A stretch of 64,000 nt of DNA, taken from positions 62,001-126,000 of the forward strand of contig NZ_QKOB01000004.1 of the NCBI RefSeq assembly GCF_003226535.1, given 5' to 3'. The notes beneath the pieces were generated by a model. The model ran no database searches, was not told the origin of the DNA, and saw only the letters and a list, made by a program, of their open reading frames with translations. The translations under genes and the position numbers were made by a program. Source of the stretch: Meiothermus sp. Pnk-1. Lineage in GTDB: Bacteria > Deinococcota > Deinococci > Deinococcales > Thermaceae. Positions 1 through 7,574 of this stretch are shown here, one piece after another (the stretch's first letter is position 1; each line of letters opens with the position of its first letter).

Positions 1-2
1 AG

Positions 3-575
3 GGAACCGTGCTGGCTGGCATGTTAGCTGCGCGGGAATTAGGACAGGTCAGCCAAACAGAATTCGTCGCGAACCTGCTGGCCTTGCTCGACGCTGGTAC
101 CCAGACCACCGCTGACTTCATTACGAACAGCGTGTTGGTACTCTTGAGCCACCAGGACCAGCTCAAGCTTCTCAGGGAGGACCCGCAGTTGCTGGGCTAC
201 GCAGTCCAGGAACTCTTGCGCTTCGAAAGCCCAGTGCAGATCGTTGGCCGCTGGGCAACTGAGAGCTTCGTTTTTCAGGGTAAAGGGATCGAGCGGGGCC
301 AAGTCGTGTACCTAGTCCTGGGCTCGGCTAACCGTGATCCCAGCTGGGTGAGCGATCCGGACCGGCTTGACTTAAAAAGGAAGCTGGACCGTACAGCAGC
401 CTTTGGCGGAGGAACCCACTATTGCCTAGGTGCCCCGCTAGCCCGCCTGATAGGGGGAAAAGCTCTAGAGATTCTTCTACAGTGGAAAGGCAGCTTGTCT
501 TTGCAGACCAGCAGGCTTATATGGCGGCCCGCGTTCGGGTTTCGTGGGCTTACTGAGCTGAGGGTATCATGGTAA
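3..575 (+). CDS. Cytochrome P450, C-terminal part (5' end outside window)
   Basis: Heme-thiolate monooxygenase, cut by the left window edge; the frame is open from base 3, so the true start lies upstream. Visible landmarks in order are an I-helix with A-G-T-Q-T-T, the K-helix E-L-L-R pair, and the heme-binding loop F-G-G-G-T-H-Y-C-L-G whose Cys is the axial iron ligand. The chain ends soon after the L-helix, the normal place for a bacterial soluble P450 (about 400 residues in full). No membrane anchor is visible in this part. Substrate cannot be read from the fragment. The next ~90 bases are non-coding, then an insertion sequence begins. Confidence 0.9.
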   Translation, partial: GTVLAGMLAARELGQVSQTEFVANLLALLDAGTQTTADFITNSVLVLLSHQDQLKLLREDPQLLGYAVQELLRFESPVQIVGRWATESFVFQGKGIERGQVVYLVLGSANRDPSWVSDPDRLDLKRKLDRTAAFGGGTHYCLGAPLARLIGGKALEILLQWKGSLSLQTSRLIWRPAFGFRGLTELRVSW

Positions 576-700
576 TGGCAGCATGCGTATTTCAGAAGAT
601 TCGAGCCACACTTTTCGTCGGAAGCCGAGCCGGTGATTCAGTAACTCACCTTACGCGGCAAAGCTGAGAGACTGTCGTAAAAGTCCGCTATACTTGAAGG

Positions 701-1754
701 GTGGCTTCTACACGGAGATCTTACCCCAGCGACCTGTCGGACGCGGAGTGGGCCATCCTGGAGCCGTTGATCCCCGCCCCCAAGCCCGGTGGCCGACCCG
801 CAAAGGTGCCGAGGAGGGAGATCGTCAGCGCCATACTTTACGTCCTGGAAAACGGCATCAAGTGGCGGGCCATGCCCCATGACTTACCCCACTGGTCTAC
901 GGTCTACCACTACTTCCGCAAGTGGCAGAAGGAGGGGGTCTGGGAGCGGGTGGCCCAGGCCCTGGTCCGGTGGGATCGGGAGCGAGAAGGAAGGCAGGCT
1001 TGCCCCAGCGCTCTTGTCATGGATAGTCAGTCCGTCAAGACCACGGAAAAAGGGGGCCCCGGGGACACGACGGGGCGAAGAAGGTCAAAGGGAGAAAGCG
1101 GCAGAACACGGGGGGCCGTCTCTTGAACGGAAGGGGTGTGGGGCGGCAGTCCCCGACCAGACCGCAGTTCGGTTGGTCGGGGAAGGATAGCCCCGCCAGG
1201 ACAAAGTCCTGTATACTGTTTTTGTAGGTCGTCCCCGGAACGGGGATGCGCGTAAAGGGAGCCGCAGGCGAGTGTCCTACACACGTTTGAGCCTGTGAGG
1301 ATGGTCGCGCGAAACTCCAACCAAAGTTGGTTGCGAGTAGTTCATGGCCTTTGTCCACCCGGCCAATGAGCACGACAAGTGGGGTGGGCAGGCGTTGCTT
1401 TTGGGGATGGACCTCTCCTTGTGGCCCCGGGTGCGCAAGCTCTTTGTGGACTGGGGCTACCGGGGTTTGCGGGAGGTGGCTAGGGGGCTGGGACTGGAGC
1501 TGGAGGTGGTGGCCCGTCCTTACGCGGGGGTGCGGGGGGTCTGGGTGCGGGAGGGGGAGGAGGTGCCGGAGATCCCGCGGGAGGGTGGGTTCAAGCCCCT
1601 GCCCAAGCGGTGGGTGGTGGAGCGGACCTTTGCCTGGATGGGGCGAAACCGACGGCTGGGGAAAGATTACGAGTACCCCCCTGAGGTAACGGAAGCCTGG
1701 ATGTATTTAGGCATGATACGCTTGCTGGTGAAGCGGCTGGCCAGGGCCGCTTAA
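701..1754 (+). pseudogene. IS5-family transposase, frameshifted and interrupted
   Basis: The first part (701-1060) encodes the typical N-terminus (Y-P-S-D-L-S-D-A-E-W start; M-D-S-Q-S-V-K-T motif with the first catalytic Asp). At the C-run 1057-1060 one base is missing: the frame one step back continues with R-G-H-D-G-A-K-K-V-K-G-R-K-R, the canonical family sequence. About four residues are lost near 1104 (family I-L-V-D region). The frame reaches T-G-G-R-L-L at 1125 and resumes at 1344 with M-A-F-V-H-P-A-N-E-H-D, ending with the W-V-V-E-R-T-F-A-W motif that holds the catalytic Glu. Removing bases 1126-1343 restores a continuous L-L-M-A-F junction. Some IS5 relatives use programmed frameshifting, but the deletion and insert make this copy probably inactive. 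Confidence 0.85.
1126..1343 (+). ncRNA. Structured ~218-nt insert inside the IS5 transposase gene
   Basis: This segment has no transposase homology in any frame, and its removal joins the two halves of the gene in frame. It is dominated by stem-loops: 1151-1182 (9 bp CCCCGACCA/TGGTCGGGG plus ACCG/CGGT), 1197-1211 (CAGGAC, AAA, GTCCTG), 1232-1246 (TCCCCG, GAA, CGGGGA), 1272-1282 and 1318-1333 (CAACCAA/TTGGTTG). A GGGGC/GCCCC pair (1139-1143 with 1190-1194) can enclose the first. Its ends show GAAC (1125-1128) and GTTC (1340-1343). No target duplication is seen. Possibilities are a small non-autonomous IS200/IS605-type element carrying an omega/HEARO-like RNA, or an intron. I could not identify the conserved core of a group I or group II intron. 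The class is unresolved. Confidence 0.5.
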
Positions 1755-1806
1755 GCTGGAGGAGGGGACTTTTACAACAGTTTCTGAAATGGCATAGATT
1801 GAAAAG

Positions 1807-2908
1807 GTGAATCCCCAGCCCCTGGATTTGTACACCGATTACTTGTTGAGCAGCTTTGGAGCGGCGACGGCCACAGGATTGTCGCGGATGGTGGATGGAG
1901 CCATAAGCCACGACCAGATCACCCGCATGCTGGGGGGAGATTGACAAGGCTCGGTGCAGTTGTGGCGCAAGGTCAAAGCCACGGTGCGAAAGATACAGCG
2001 TGAGGAAGGGGTGCTGATTCTGGATGATAGCATTTTGGAGAAACCCTACACGGACGAGAACGATATAGTGGCCTGGCAATAGCAAAGAGCGGATGGTCAA
2101 GGGGATCAACTTTGTGAGCCTGTTGTATCACAGCCAGGGGCTGACCTTGCCGGTAGGCTACGTGCTGGTGGAGAAGACGGAAGTCTATGTAGATCAGAAA
2201 AGTGGCCAGCGCAAACGCCGCAGCCAGGTGAGCAAGAATGAACACGCCCGCTACCTGCTGCAAACCGCAGTGCATAACCAGATTCCCTTCCAGCACGTGC
2301 TCAACGACGTCTGGCTTGCCTCGGCGGCGAACATGCGATTTATCGTGCTGGACATGAAGAAGCACTTTGTGATGCCGCTCAAAAGCAATCGCAAGGTAGC
2401 GCCAGGTTATCGGCACCGCCGGTATGCGCTGTGCGCACCCCCTATGAGCCAAGAACAACAGCAAAGGGGTCAATGGACAGGAGTGGAGGGTCTGGACTAC
2501 CAAGACCCCACCCCCCGGCAGGTATATCTGGAAGGGGTTCCCTTCCCCCTGCTGCGGGTTCGGCAAGTCTTCACCCACGAAGATGGGAGCCAGGGGGTGT
2601 TGTATTTGTGTAGCAGCGATACCACCCTGGACTTTGAACGGATGATCGAGCTCTATCAAAAACGATGGGAGATCGAGCGCTTTCATCAATCCATCCGACA
2701 AAACGCTGCCCTGGCCAAGTCGCCTACCAAGACCCTGACCACCCAGGCCAACCATTTCTTTGCGGCTATGTGGGCCTTTGTCAAGCTGGAACTCCTCTCC
2801 CACCAGACCCAAATCAACTACTTCGCCCTCAAGGCCAAGCTCTATCTGGTTGCCAGTCGGGCTGCTTTTCAGGAACTACAGCAGATCAAAGCTCAACTGA
2901 CCGCGTAA
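1807..2908 (+). pseudogene. IS4/IS701-like DDE transposase, broken
   Basis: Reading from GTG 1807, the frame gives a transposase N-terminus, meets an in-frame TGA at 1942, continues with L-I-L-D-D-S-I-L-E-K-P-Y-T-D-E-N (catalytic Asp region) and stops at a TAG near 2081. The next frame takes over with M-V-K-G-I-N-F-V-S-L and runs to 2908. That part holds Y-Q-K-R-W-E-I-E-R-F-H-Q-S-I, the Y-x-x-R-W-x-I-E signature with the catalytic Glu. The shift near 2082 looks like a 2-base loss. A stop plus a shift means no full transposase is made. No terminal repeats were found. It lies directly downstream of the IS5 element. Confidence 0.75.
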
Positions 2909-2934
2909 GGTATACCTTCGTTTGCTACCGCATA

Positions 2935-3103
2935 GCCCCACCCCAGCCATTCTGAGGAGGACATGACTGCGAACCAGATTGTGGGCTAGGATGAGGAGGT
3001 TTATCCGGGCTACGAGGCCCCCGAAGCTCTTGCTCTCTACTTGGCGAAGCCGGAAAGACCTGACCAGGACGCCAAAGCGCACCTCTATCCAGTTTCTCCC
3101 CAT
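2935..3103 (-). pseudogene. Transposase C-terminal relic
   Basis: On the minus strand the frame reads W-I-E-V-R-F-G-V-L-V-R-S-F followed by Q-V-E-S-K-S-F-G-G-L-V-A-R-I and L-L-I-L-A-H-N-L. This resembles the last helix region of IS982/IS5-like transposases (catalytic Glu in W-I-E). Nothing upstream continues the protein, so this is a tail left after deletion. The call rests on resemblance only. The rest of the gap to 3227 holds a GC hairpin and no gene. Confidence 0.45.
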
Positions 3104-3127
3104 CCACTCCCTCCACCTAGCGGAACC

Positions 3128-3147
3128 CCCGGTCCCCCAGGACCGGG
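3128..3147. other. GC-rich hairpin before the accessory island
   Basis: CCCGGTCC (3128-3135) and GGACCGGG (3140-3147) form a perfect 8-bp stem with a CCCA loop. No T-run follows, so it is not a classic intrinsic terminator. It lies about 80 bases before the first island gene. Confidence 0.5.
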
Positions 3148-3226
3148 CCCAAGCCCGAATCTTCCACCCGGCCCCGGGCCCAGATCTCCCCGGTGTTGCC
3201 CGGCAGGACGCCCCAGCGCACGGGGT

Positions 3227-3754
3227 ATGAAAACCTATGCTGGGGTAGGAAGCAGGCGTGCGCCCGAGGATGTGCTAAAGCTGATGGGGAAGATTGCCCG
3301 GCGGCTGGCGGAGCGGGGCTGGGCGCTGCGAACGGGTGGGGCAGAAGGGGCTGACCGGGCGTTTGAGCGGGGGGCCCGTGCGGGCGGTGGAGCAGTTGAG
3401 GTGTTTCTGCCGTGGCCGGGATACAACGGCTACCGGGAAGGGGCGCTGAAAGCCCCGAGCCCGGAGGCGGTGCGGCTGGCGGCAGCATTGCATCCGGCCT
3501 GGGGGCGTCTGTCACCGGCGGTACAGCGGTTGATGGCCCGGAACTCCCACCAGATCTTGGGGCTCGACCTGAACGACCCGGTGGCCTTCGTCCTCTGCTG
3601 GACACCGGACGGGGCCGAGTCGGAGCAAGAATGCGGGCCGGAAACTGGTGGCACGGGGCAGGCGATCCGGCTGGCCTCGAGGTGGGGCGTGCCCGTGGTC
3701 AACCTCAAAAGAGAGGACGCGTTGGAGAAGATAGCTCGGCTGGTCAAGGGTTGA
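3227..3754 (+). CDS. SLOG-family (DprA/YpsA-like) nucleotide-binding protein
   Basis: A Rossmann-like SLOG protein of 175 residues, a type frequent in phages and plasmids. The N-terminus M-K-T-Y-A-G-V-G-S-R carries the glycine-rich strand-loop, followed by the second loop T-G-G-A-E-G-A-D-R-A-F and V-E-V-F-L-P-W. SLOG proteins bind nucleotide-derived ligands or single-stranded DNA; the ligand here is unknown. The frame is open further upstream, but that part is proline-rich and unlike the family, so ATG 3227 is chosen although its ribosome site is weak (CACGGGGT). A copy of the island stem-loop follows the stop at once. It is the first gene of the island. Confidence 0.75.
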   Translation: MKTYAGVGSRRAPEDVLKLMGKIARRLAERGWALRTGGAEGADRAFERGARAGGGAVEVFLPWPGYNGYREGALKAPSPEAVRLAAALHPAWGRLSPAVQRLMARNSHQILGLDLNDPVAFVLCWTPDGAESEQECGPETGGTGQAIRLASRWGVPVVNLKREDALEKIARLVKG

Positions 3755-3758
3755 ACCA

Positions 3759-3780
3759 GGGGGCGGCAGGAGCCGCCCCC
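3759..3780. repeat. Island stem-loop, copy 1
   Basis: GGGGGCGGC, loop AGGA, GCCGCCCCC: a perfect 9-bp stem, preceded by ACCA. The next start codon (3792) is 11 bases downstream, the shortest spacing of the set. Confidence 0.85.
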
Positions 3781-3791
3781 CTCCGGTGGGC

Positions 3792-4013
3792 ATGAAAACG
3801 CTAGCGATCACCATCGGGGTCTTCAGGAATCAGGTCTATGCCTACCGGCTGCGGCAGGATGAGGAGGGGCGGGTGCGGCTCGAGCTCGGCCTCAAGGGGA
3901 GCGAGCGGGTGTGGGAGTGGCGGCCCTGGAAGGAAGGGAACCTGGACGAGATGCGCATTCTCTACCAGACCCTCCAGAGCCACGACCGGGGGCGGTGGCT
4001 GAAGACGGAGTAG
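3792..4013 (+). CDS. Small hypothetical island protein (73 aa)
   Basis: Not recognised. The protein begins M-K-T-L-A-I-T-I-G and is rich in alternating hydrophobic and charged residues (beta-rich look), ending G-R-W-L-K-T-E. ATG 3792 is preferred over the upstream GTG 3786 because GGTGG lies between the stem-loop and the ATG. The gene sits between two structured spacers and keeps the strong GC third-position bias of its neighbours, which supports real coding. Confidence 0.6.
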   Translation: MKTLAITIGVFRNQVYAYRLRQDEEGRVRLELGLKGSERVWEWRPWKEGNLDEMRILYQTLQSHDRGRWLKTE

Positions 4014-4026
4014 TGCTACGTGGGAG

Positions 4027-4061
4027 GGTTCTTGCCCGTGAGTAGCGAGGGGACAAGAACC
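4027..4061. promoter_or_regulatory. TTCTTGCCC-type inverted repeat, copy 1
   Basis: GGTTCTTG (4027-4034) pairs with CAAGAACC (4054-4061), extended by CCC/GGG with one bulged A. The core recurs at 7895-7939 and 8314-8361. Here it lies 47 bases before the start codon at 4109. It could be an operator or an RNA hairpin. Confidence 0.55.
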
Positions 4062-4108
4062 GTACTGTATTGCCTCTCTGTGGTATCCTATTACCAGGAG
4101 GTAAAACC

Positions 4109-5278
4109 ATGATCAGCACGGCTATATGGAGCAGTCGGATTCAGGCGGCTCTGGGGCGTGAGCCTCGGAGCGTACAGGAAGCCCTCGAGGGTTTGAGGGT
4201 GGTCCTCAAGGGGGACGGGGTGAGCAAGGAGGAGTTCTTCCAGGCCGCACGTAAGGGGGAGCGCTTCGAGCGTTTCTCGCGTGACGACAGGGTAGCCCTG
4301 ATCACCTGGGCGGCCCTGAAGGAGGCCCTGAATAAGACCCGCCGCTCACTCGTCCAGGAGACTGCCTCCACCCTGGTCGTTCGCAAGGACGACTCGGTAA
4401 AGGAGGAGGTCAGGGGGGTCAAGCCCGTGGGTACGTGGAAAGGCCCGGATCGGGTCTACGACGTATACCTCTGGGACTTGAAGGACACCTTGCGCAAGGG
4501 TGTCCAGGTCAGGCACCCCCAGTACGGCAGCGGCTATGTCCAGGCCGTGGAGGGTCACACCACCACAGTCAGATTCGCCTGTGGAACCAAGAAACTCCAC
4601 ACCAGGGCGGTGAGGAGCATGGTCGTGCGCCGCGACTGGGAGGATCGCCGGGTAGCCGACGCGAAGGGCTGGCTCGAGCGCTTCCTGGCTTCCGCTGAGG
4701 AAGTCCGGGGGATGAGCCGCCTCGAGCGGGAAGAGGAACTCGCGGGCAACCCGCACTTCTCCGAGGGCCTCGTCTCACGCGAGACGGTGAGCCTGCTGGA
4801 GCGGGTAGGGTACCGGGTGGACCCCCATAGCCTGGAGGAACTGGCTTCGCTGGTGGATTCCCTCCCCACCAGGGAAGAGAAGTTCAAGGAGGGCGTCCTG
4901 GGGATCGCTATCCTCAGAACCCGTGACGGCAAGACCGTCGGCTTCCGCAAGCCGGGCTTGTGGGAGACGAAAGTCGCTCCCGATGCAGAGCAGGAAAGCT
5001 TTGCAACGCTCATCGAAGCGCAGGGGGCCTACGCGGTTCTGGCGGAGATGCTCCAGGAAGAGGGCTGGTCGGTGGGCGAGGTGCGTGGGCACCTGAGCAA
5101 GCTGGCCCGGGCTCTTTCATCGGCTGATGCGAAGCGGCTGTTTGGTCTCTTACAGGAAATCGCCGCCCTCCGCCGGTTGAAGGTGGAGTTGCATCGCGCC
5201 GGATTTTCCCCCGTTCGGGCCGTCGCTTACCGCGACTCGAGCGGGGAGGTGGTCTACACCGCGCCGGTTTACGGCTAA
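4109..5278 (+). CDS. Hypothetical protein with UvrD-like Tudor segment
   Basis: A 389-residue protein of unknown role. Around residues 130-175 it has G-V-Q-V-R-H-P-Q-Y-G-S-G-Y-V-Q, then a strand pair T-V-R-F-A-C-G-T-K-K-L. This resembles the Tudor-like module at the C-terminus of UvrD/PcrA helicases, which contacts RNA polymerase or nucleic acid. The rest is helical and charged, and no helicase motifs are present. ATG 4109 is chosen for the strong AGGAGGT eight bases upstream. A terminator-like hairpin with a T-run follows at 5297. A role in nucleic-acid binding is an inference. Confidence 0.7.
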   Translation: MISTAIWSSRIQAALGREPRSVQEALEGLRVVLKGDGVSKEEFFQAARKGERFERFSRDDRVALITWAALKEALNKTRRSLVQETASTLVVRKDDSVKEEVRGVKPVGTWKGPDRVYDVYLWDLKDTLRKGVQVRHPQYGSGYVQAVEGHTTTVRFACGTKKLHTRAVRSMVVRRDWEDRRVADAKGWLERFLASAEEVRGMSRLEREEELAGNPHFSEGLVSRETVSLLERVGYRVDPHSLEELASLVDSLPTREEKFKEGVLGIAILRTRDGKTVGFRKPGLWETKVAPDAEQESFATLIEAQGAYAVLAEMLQEEGWSVGEVRGHLSKLARALSSADAKRLFGLLQEIAALRRLKVELHRAGFSPVRAVAYRDSSGEVVYTAPVYG

Positions 5279-5296
5279 GGTAAGCGTCCTTCTCTG

Positions 5297-5337
5297 CCTC
5301 TCAGGGAATGTCCTTTTCTCTGAGGGGTTCTTTTTTT
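5297..5337 (+). terminator. Terminator-like hairpin with T-run
   Basis: CCTCTCAG (5297-5304) pairs with CTGAGGGG (5320-5327) with one mismatch, followed by TTC and seven T (5331-5337). The GGAGGT of the next gene starts on the following base, so the site sits inside the leader of the next gene, like the stem-loop family. Confidence 0.6.
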
Positions 5338-5347
5338 GGAGGTGGCG

Positions 5348-5794
5348 ATGAAGGTTCTCTCTTATCCCAGGTTCCCCTACCCCAACTTCTGGCAGGGCCA
5401 TGCCTGGTGCGATGTGGACGTGTACCGGCAGGGGCTGAACGTCCTGGTGGTGTTGCGCGACCAGGCCGACCACGGGGGCACCAGTGTGACCAACGCCCTC
5501 GAGATCGTGGCCCGGGAAGTGCGGGAACGGCTGCTGGCTCCGCAGGGGCTGGAGCGGATGACCACATACTGGATCGAGTGGAGCCGCACCGACGGGGTAG
5601 CCAGCACGGTAGTCTTCCGTCACCCGGAGCGGCTGGAAGGCCCGACCTGGCAGTACCTCTCCCCCGAGGAGTTCCAGAAAATCCTGGCGGCCTTTGAAGC
5701 CCCCGATCAGCTGGAAGCGTGGATTCGGGAGGGGTCGCTGGAACTCAAGGAGTGGGAGGACTTCGAGGGGCCGGAACTGCCCGGCGAGTGGTAG
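5348..5794 (+). CDS. Hypothetical island protein with WEDF...LPxEW tail
   Basis: A 148-residue protein of unknown function. ATG 5348 has GGAGGT five bases upstream. The body (residues 1-125) is mixed alpha/beta. The last 15 residues, K-E-W-E-D-F-E-G-P-E-L-P-G-E-W, recur almost exactly at the end of the protein encoded at 6713-7204 although the bodies differ. A shared acidic tail suggests a common partner or localisation signal; this is inference. Island stem-loop copy 2 follows. Confidence 0.7.
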   Translation: MKVLSYPRFPYPNFWQGHAWCDVDVYRQGLNVLVVLRDQADHGGTSVTNALEIVAREVRERLLAPQGLERMTTYWIEWSRTDGVASTVVFRHPERLEGPTWQYLSPEEFQKILAAFEAPDQLEAWIREGSLELKEWEDFEGPELPGEW

Positions 5795-5815
5795 CGGTAT
5801 ATAGCAGAACAACCA

Positions 5816-5837
5816 GGGGGCGGCAGAAGCCGCCCCC
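5816..5837. repeat. Island stem-loop, copy 2
   Basis: GGGGGCGGC, loop AGAA, GCCGCCCCC, preceded by ACCA and followed by a CT-rich stretch. The next start codon is 23 bases downstream (5861). Confidence 0.85.
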
Positions 5838-5860
5838 CTTCTTTGGGCGAGGAGGCCAGC

Positions 5861-6664
5861 ATGAAAGCCGACGCGCTCATGGAGAAGGTCAAGGGCTGGC
5901 TCGAAGAACTCGAGAGGGGGCTTCGGGAGGGGCACACCGGGGACTTCCTCTCCTTCCTGGAGGGGATGGGCCGCTTCCACCAGTACAGCGCCCGCAACGT
6001 GGTGCTGATCCAGATGCAGCGCCCCGGCGCCACGCTGGTGGCGGGGATCAAGCGCTGGAACGAACTGGGGCGGCGGGTGAAGAAGGGGGAGCGGGCCATC
6101 GCGATCCTGGCTCCCACCCTCAAGAAGGTGGAGGTTCTGGACGAGGGGACCGGCGAGGTGCGGGAAGAACGGCGGCTGGTGGGCTTCCACACCGCCTACG
6201 TCTTCGACATCGCTCAGACCGAGGGGAAGCCCCTCGAGTCCCCGCAGGACACGCCCGAAAGGGCGGAAGTTTACGGCCGGCTCTGCTCGAGGTGCCCGGT
6301 GCCGGTGGAGGAGCGGCTGACCGGCGGCGCGATGGGCTACACCAACGGCAAGCGGATCGTCATCTCCGCGATGCTCTCCCCCACCGCAAAAGCCGAGACC
6401 CTGCTGCACGAGTGGGCGCACACCCGGCTGCACTTCGACGGGGTGAAGCGCCCGGCGGAGGTGGAGGAGCTCGAGGCCGAGGCCACCGCCTACGCGGTGG
6501 GGCGGGGGCTGGGGCTCGAGGTGAAGGGCAGCCGCGACTACATCCTGCACTGGCAGGGCACAGTGGAAGACCTGGAACGTTCGCTCGAGCGGATCAGCCA
6601 GACCGCCAGGGAGATGCTGGTGGCCCTCGAGGGGGCCCGGCCAGCCCAGGCGGAAGCGGCCTAG
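5861..6664 (+). CDS. ardC: ArdC-like antirestriction protein / zincin
   Basis: Two-part architecture of ArdC. The N-terminal single-strand-DNA-binding domain (about residues 1-120) has S-A-R-N-V-V-L-I-Q, then W-N-E-L-G-R-R-V-K-K-G-E-R-A-I. The C-terminal metallopeptidase domain has L-L-H-E-W-A-H-T-R-L-H (HExxH zinc motif) and the downstream E-A-E-A-T-A-Y-A-V helix. Plasmid ArdC protects incoming DNA from restriction. ATG 5861 is chosen over 5843 because GAGGAGG precedes it. The C-terminus Q-A-E-A-A resembles that of other island proteins. Its presence beside a DISARM system suggests the island once travelled between cells. The family call is firm; activity is not shown. Confidence 0.85.
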   Translation: MKADALMEKVKGWLEELERGLREGHTGDFLSFLEGMGRFHQYSARNVVLIQMQRPGATLVAGIKRWNELGRRVKKGERAIAILAPTLKKVEVLDEGTGEVREERRLVGFHTAYVFDIAQTEGKPLESPQDTPERAEVYGRLCSRCPVPVEERLTGGAMGYTNGKRIVISAMLSPTAKAETLLHEWAHTRLHFDGVKRPAEVEELEAEATAYAVGRGLGLEVKGSRDYILHWQGTVEDLERSLERISQTAREMLVALEGARPAQAEAA

Positions 6665-6669
6665 AACCA

Positions 6670-6689
6670 GGGGGCGGGCAACCGCCCCC
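6670..6689. repeat. Island stem-loop, copy 3
   Basis: GGGGGCGG, loop GCAA (a GNRA tetraloop), CCGCCCCC, preceded by ACCA. The next start codon is 23 bases downstream (GTG 6713). Confidence 0.85.
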
Positions 6690-6712
6690 TGTCCTTCGTG
6701 CAGGAGGTAAAC

Positions 6713-7204
6713 GTGAGCCACGTAGCCCGCTGGAAAAGAGAACAGGGAAGCGACCCCCTATCGGGCAGCCTGGGAGAAGCCCGGCCCCTCCCCTACCCCT
6801 CGGAACTCGAGGAGGGCAGCTGGGCCTTCCGCCACGGGGGGAGGGTCTGGTACTGCGCCCCCGAAGACCTGGAGCTCCTCCGGCCGTGGGAGGAGGGGGT
6901 GCGGGTGGGCGACCTCGAGGACGGGCGCTACCTGCTCGTGAGCGACTCGCAGGACCGCCGGGCGGTGCTGGAGAGCCTCGGCCTGGAGGAGGAAGCCTCG
7001 GAGTGGCCCCACCTCTTCGTGTGGGCGGGGGACGGGGAGTACGTGGAGGTGTGGGGCTGCCGCTTCGACGTCCCCCGGCTGGACGACCCCGCCGTGCCCC
7101 TCTTCCCCCCACAGGGACTCGAGACGCCCTCCGACGACCCGGACTGGCTCGAGGCCAAGGAGTGGGAGGACTTCGGGGGTCCCGATCTGCCCTCGGAGTG
7201 GTAG
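6713..7204 (+). CDS. Hypothetical island protein with WEDF...LPxEW tail
   Basis: A 163-residue acidic protein, not recognised. GTG 6713 is chosen because AGGAGGT ends five bases before it; the upstream GTG at 6698 overlaps that site. The sequence is rich in Trp, Glu and Asp. It ends K-E-W-E-D-F-G-G-P-D-L-P-S-E-W, nearly identical to the end of the protein at 5348-5794. Stem-loop copy 4 follows. Confidence 0.7.
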   Translation: MSHVARWKREQGSDPLSGSLGEARPLPYPSELEEGSWAFRHGGRVWYCAPEDLELLRPWEEGVRVGDLEDGRYLLVSDSQDRRAVLESLGLEEEASEWPHLFVWAGDGEYVEVWGCRFDVPRLDDPAVPLFPPQGLETPSDDPDWLEAKEWEDFGGPDLPSEW

Positions 7205-7217
7205 CAGAGGAGCACCA

Positions 7218-7239
7218 GGGGGCGGCAGGAGCCGCCCCC
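7218..7239. repeat. Island stem-loop, copy 4
   Basis: GGGGGCGGC, loop AGGA, GCCGCCCCC, preceded by ACCA. Unlike the other copies, it is not followed by a gene but by a structured non-coding stretch, although an AGGAGGT-like site occurs at 7250-7256. Confidence 0.85.
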
Positions 7240-7515
7240 TAGGGAAGGGCAGGAGGTAGACCGGGAGAGAGAAGCCCAGCGTCGGTAAACCTCGACGCAC
7301 TGGCCGGTAGGGCTGGCATCCCTGCCGGGCGACGCCCTCGCGATGCCGCCTGCCCTGGACTCCTTCCCACGGGAGCAACCGGGGTTGCAAGGCGGAGTGG
7401 GCTCGCGGGACGATCCCCTATCGGGACGGGCGTAGCCCGTACACCGAGGGGAATCTCGTCACCCCCAGGGTAGGGGGGCGGAGGTCCGCCCCCCGATGGG
7501 GTGGCGAGAACAGAA
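7240..7515 (+). ncRNA. Structured non-coding stretch (candidate RNA)
   Basis: About 275 bases without a plausible gene and full of inverted repeats. TCTCGTCACCCC (7454-7465) pairs with GGGGTGGCGAGA (7498-7509) with one G-U. Inside it GGGGGGCGGA (7473-7482) pairs perfectly with TCCGCCCCCC (7485-7494). GCAACC/GGTTGC (near 7376-7389), GCGTCG/CGACGC and GGGC/GCCC hairpins lie upstream. The long minus-strand frame crossing it also runs over several plus-strand genes and has no recognisable domains. It sits between stem-loop copies 4 and 5. Function unknown; no known RNA family was recognised. Confidence 0.4.
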
Positions 7516-7529
7516 GAAAGCAGGGACCA

Positions 7530-7551
7530 GGGGGAGGCGGAAGCCTCCCCC
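7530..7551 (+). repeat. Island stem-loop, copy 5 (terminator-like)
   Basis: GGGGGAGGC, loop GGAA, GCCTCCCCC, then seven T. The paired positions co-vary relative to the other copies (A-T replaces C-G), which supports a conserved RNA stem. ACCA precedes it. The next start codon is 23 bases downstream. Confidence 0.85.
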
Positions 7552-7574
7552 TTTTTTTGGTTGAGGTGATCGCA

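Larger units (their letters stand above)
668..1784 (+). mobile_element. IS5-family insertion sequence, degenerate
   Basis: Imperfect 19-bp terminal inverted repeats at 668-686 (GAGACTGTCGTAAAAGTCC) and 1766-1784 (GGACTTTTACAACAGTTTC) match at 17 of 19 positions. The trinucleotide TGA directly outside both ends (665-667 and 1785-1787) fits a 3-bp target duplication of TNA type, as made by some IS5 subgroups. The element contains one transposase gene broken by a 1-nt frameshift, a short in-frame deletion and a ~218-nt insert. Without the insert it would be about 0.9 kb, normal for this group. Confidence 0.85.

Noticed and set aside
9-575. GTG at base 9 as start of the P450 gene
   Set aside because: The frame is open to the window edge and the N-terminal half of the P450 fold is missing, so the gene starts outside the window.
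1126-1343. Group II or group I intron assignment for the transposase insert
   Set aside because: No domain V-like hairpin and no conserved group I core were recognised, and the length alone is not enough. Left as unresolved element.
5150-6721. Long open frame on the minus strand
   Set aside because: It mirrors the ArdC and neighbouring genes, has proline- and leucine-rich low-complexity sequence and no domain; an artefact of GC-rich codons.
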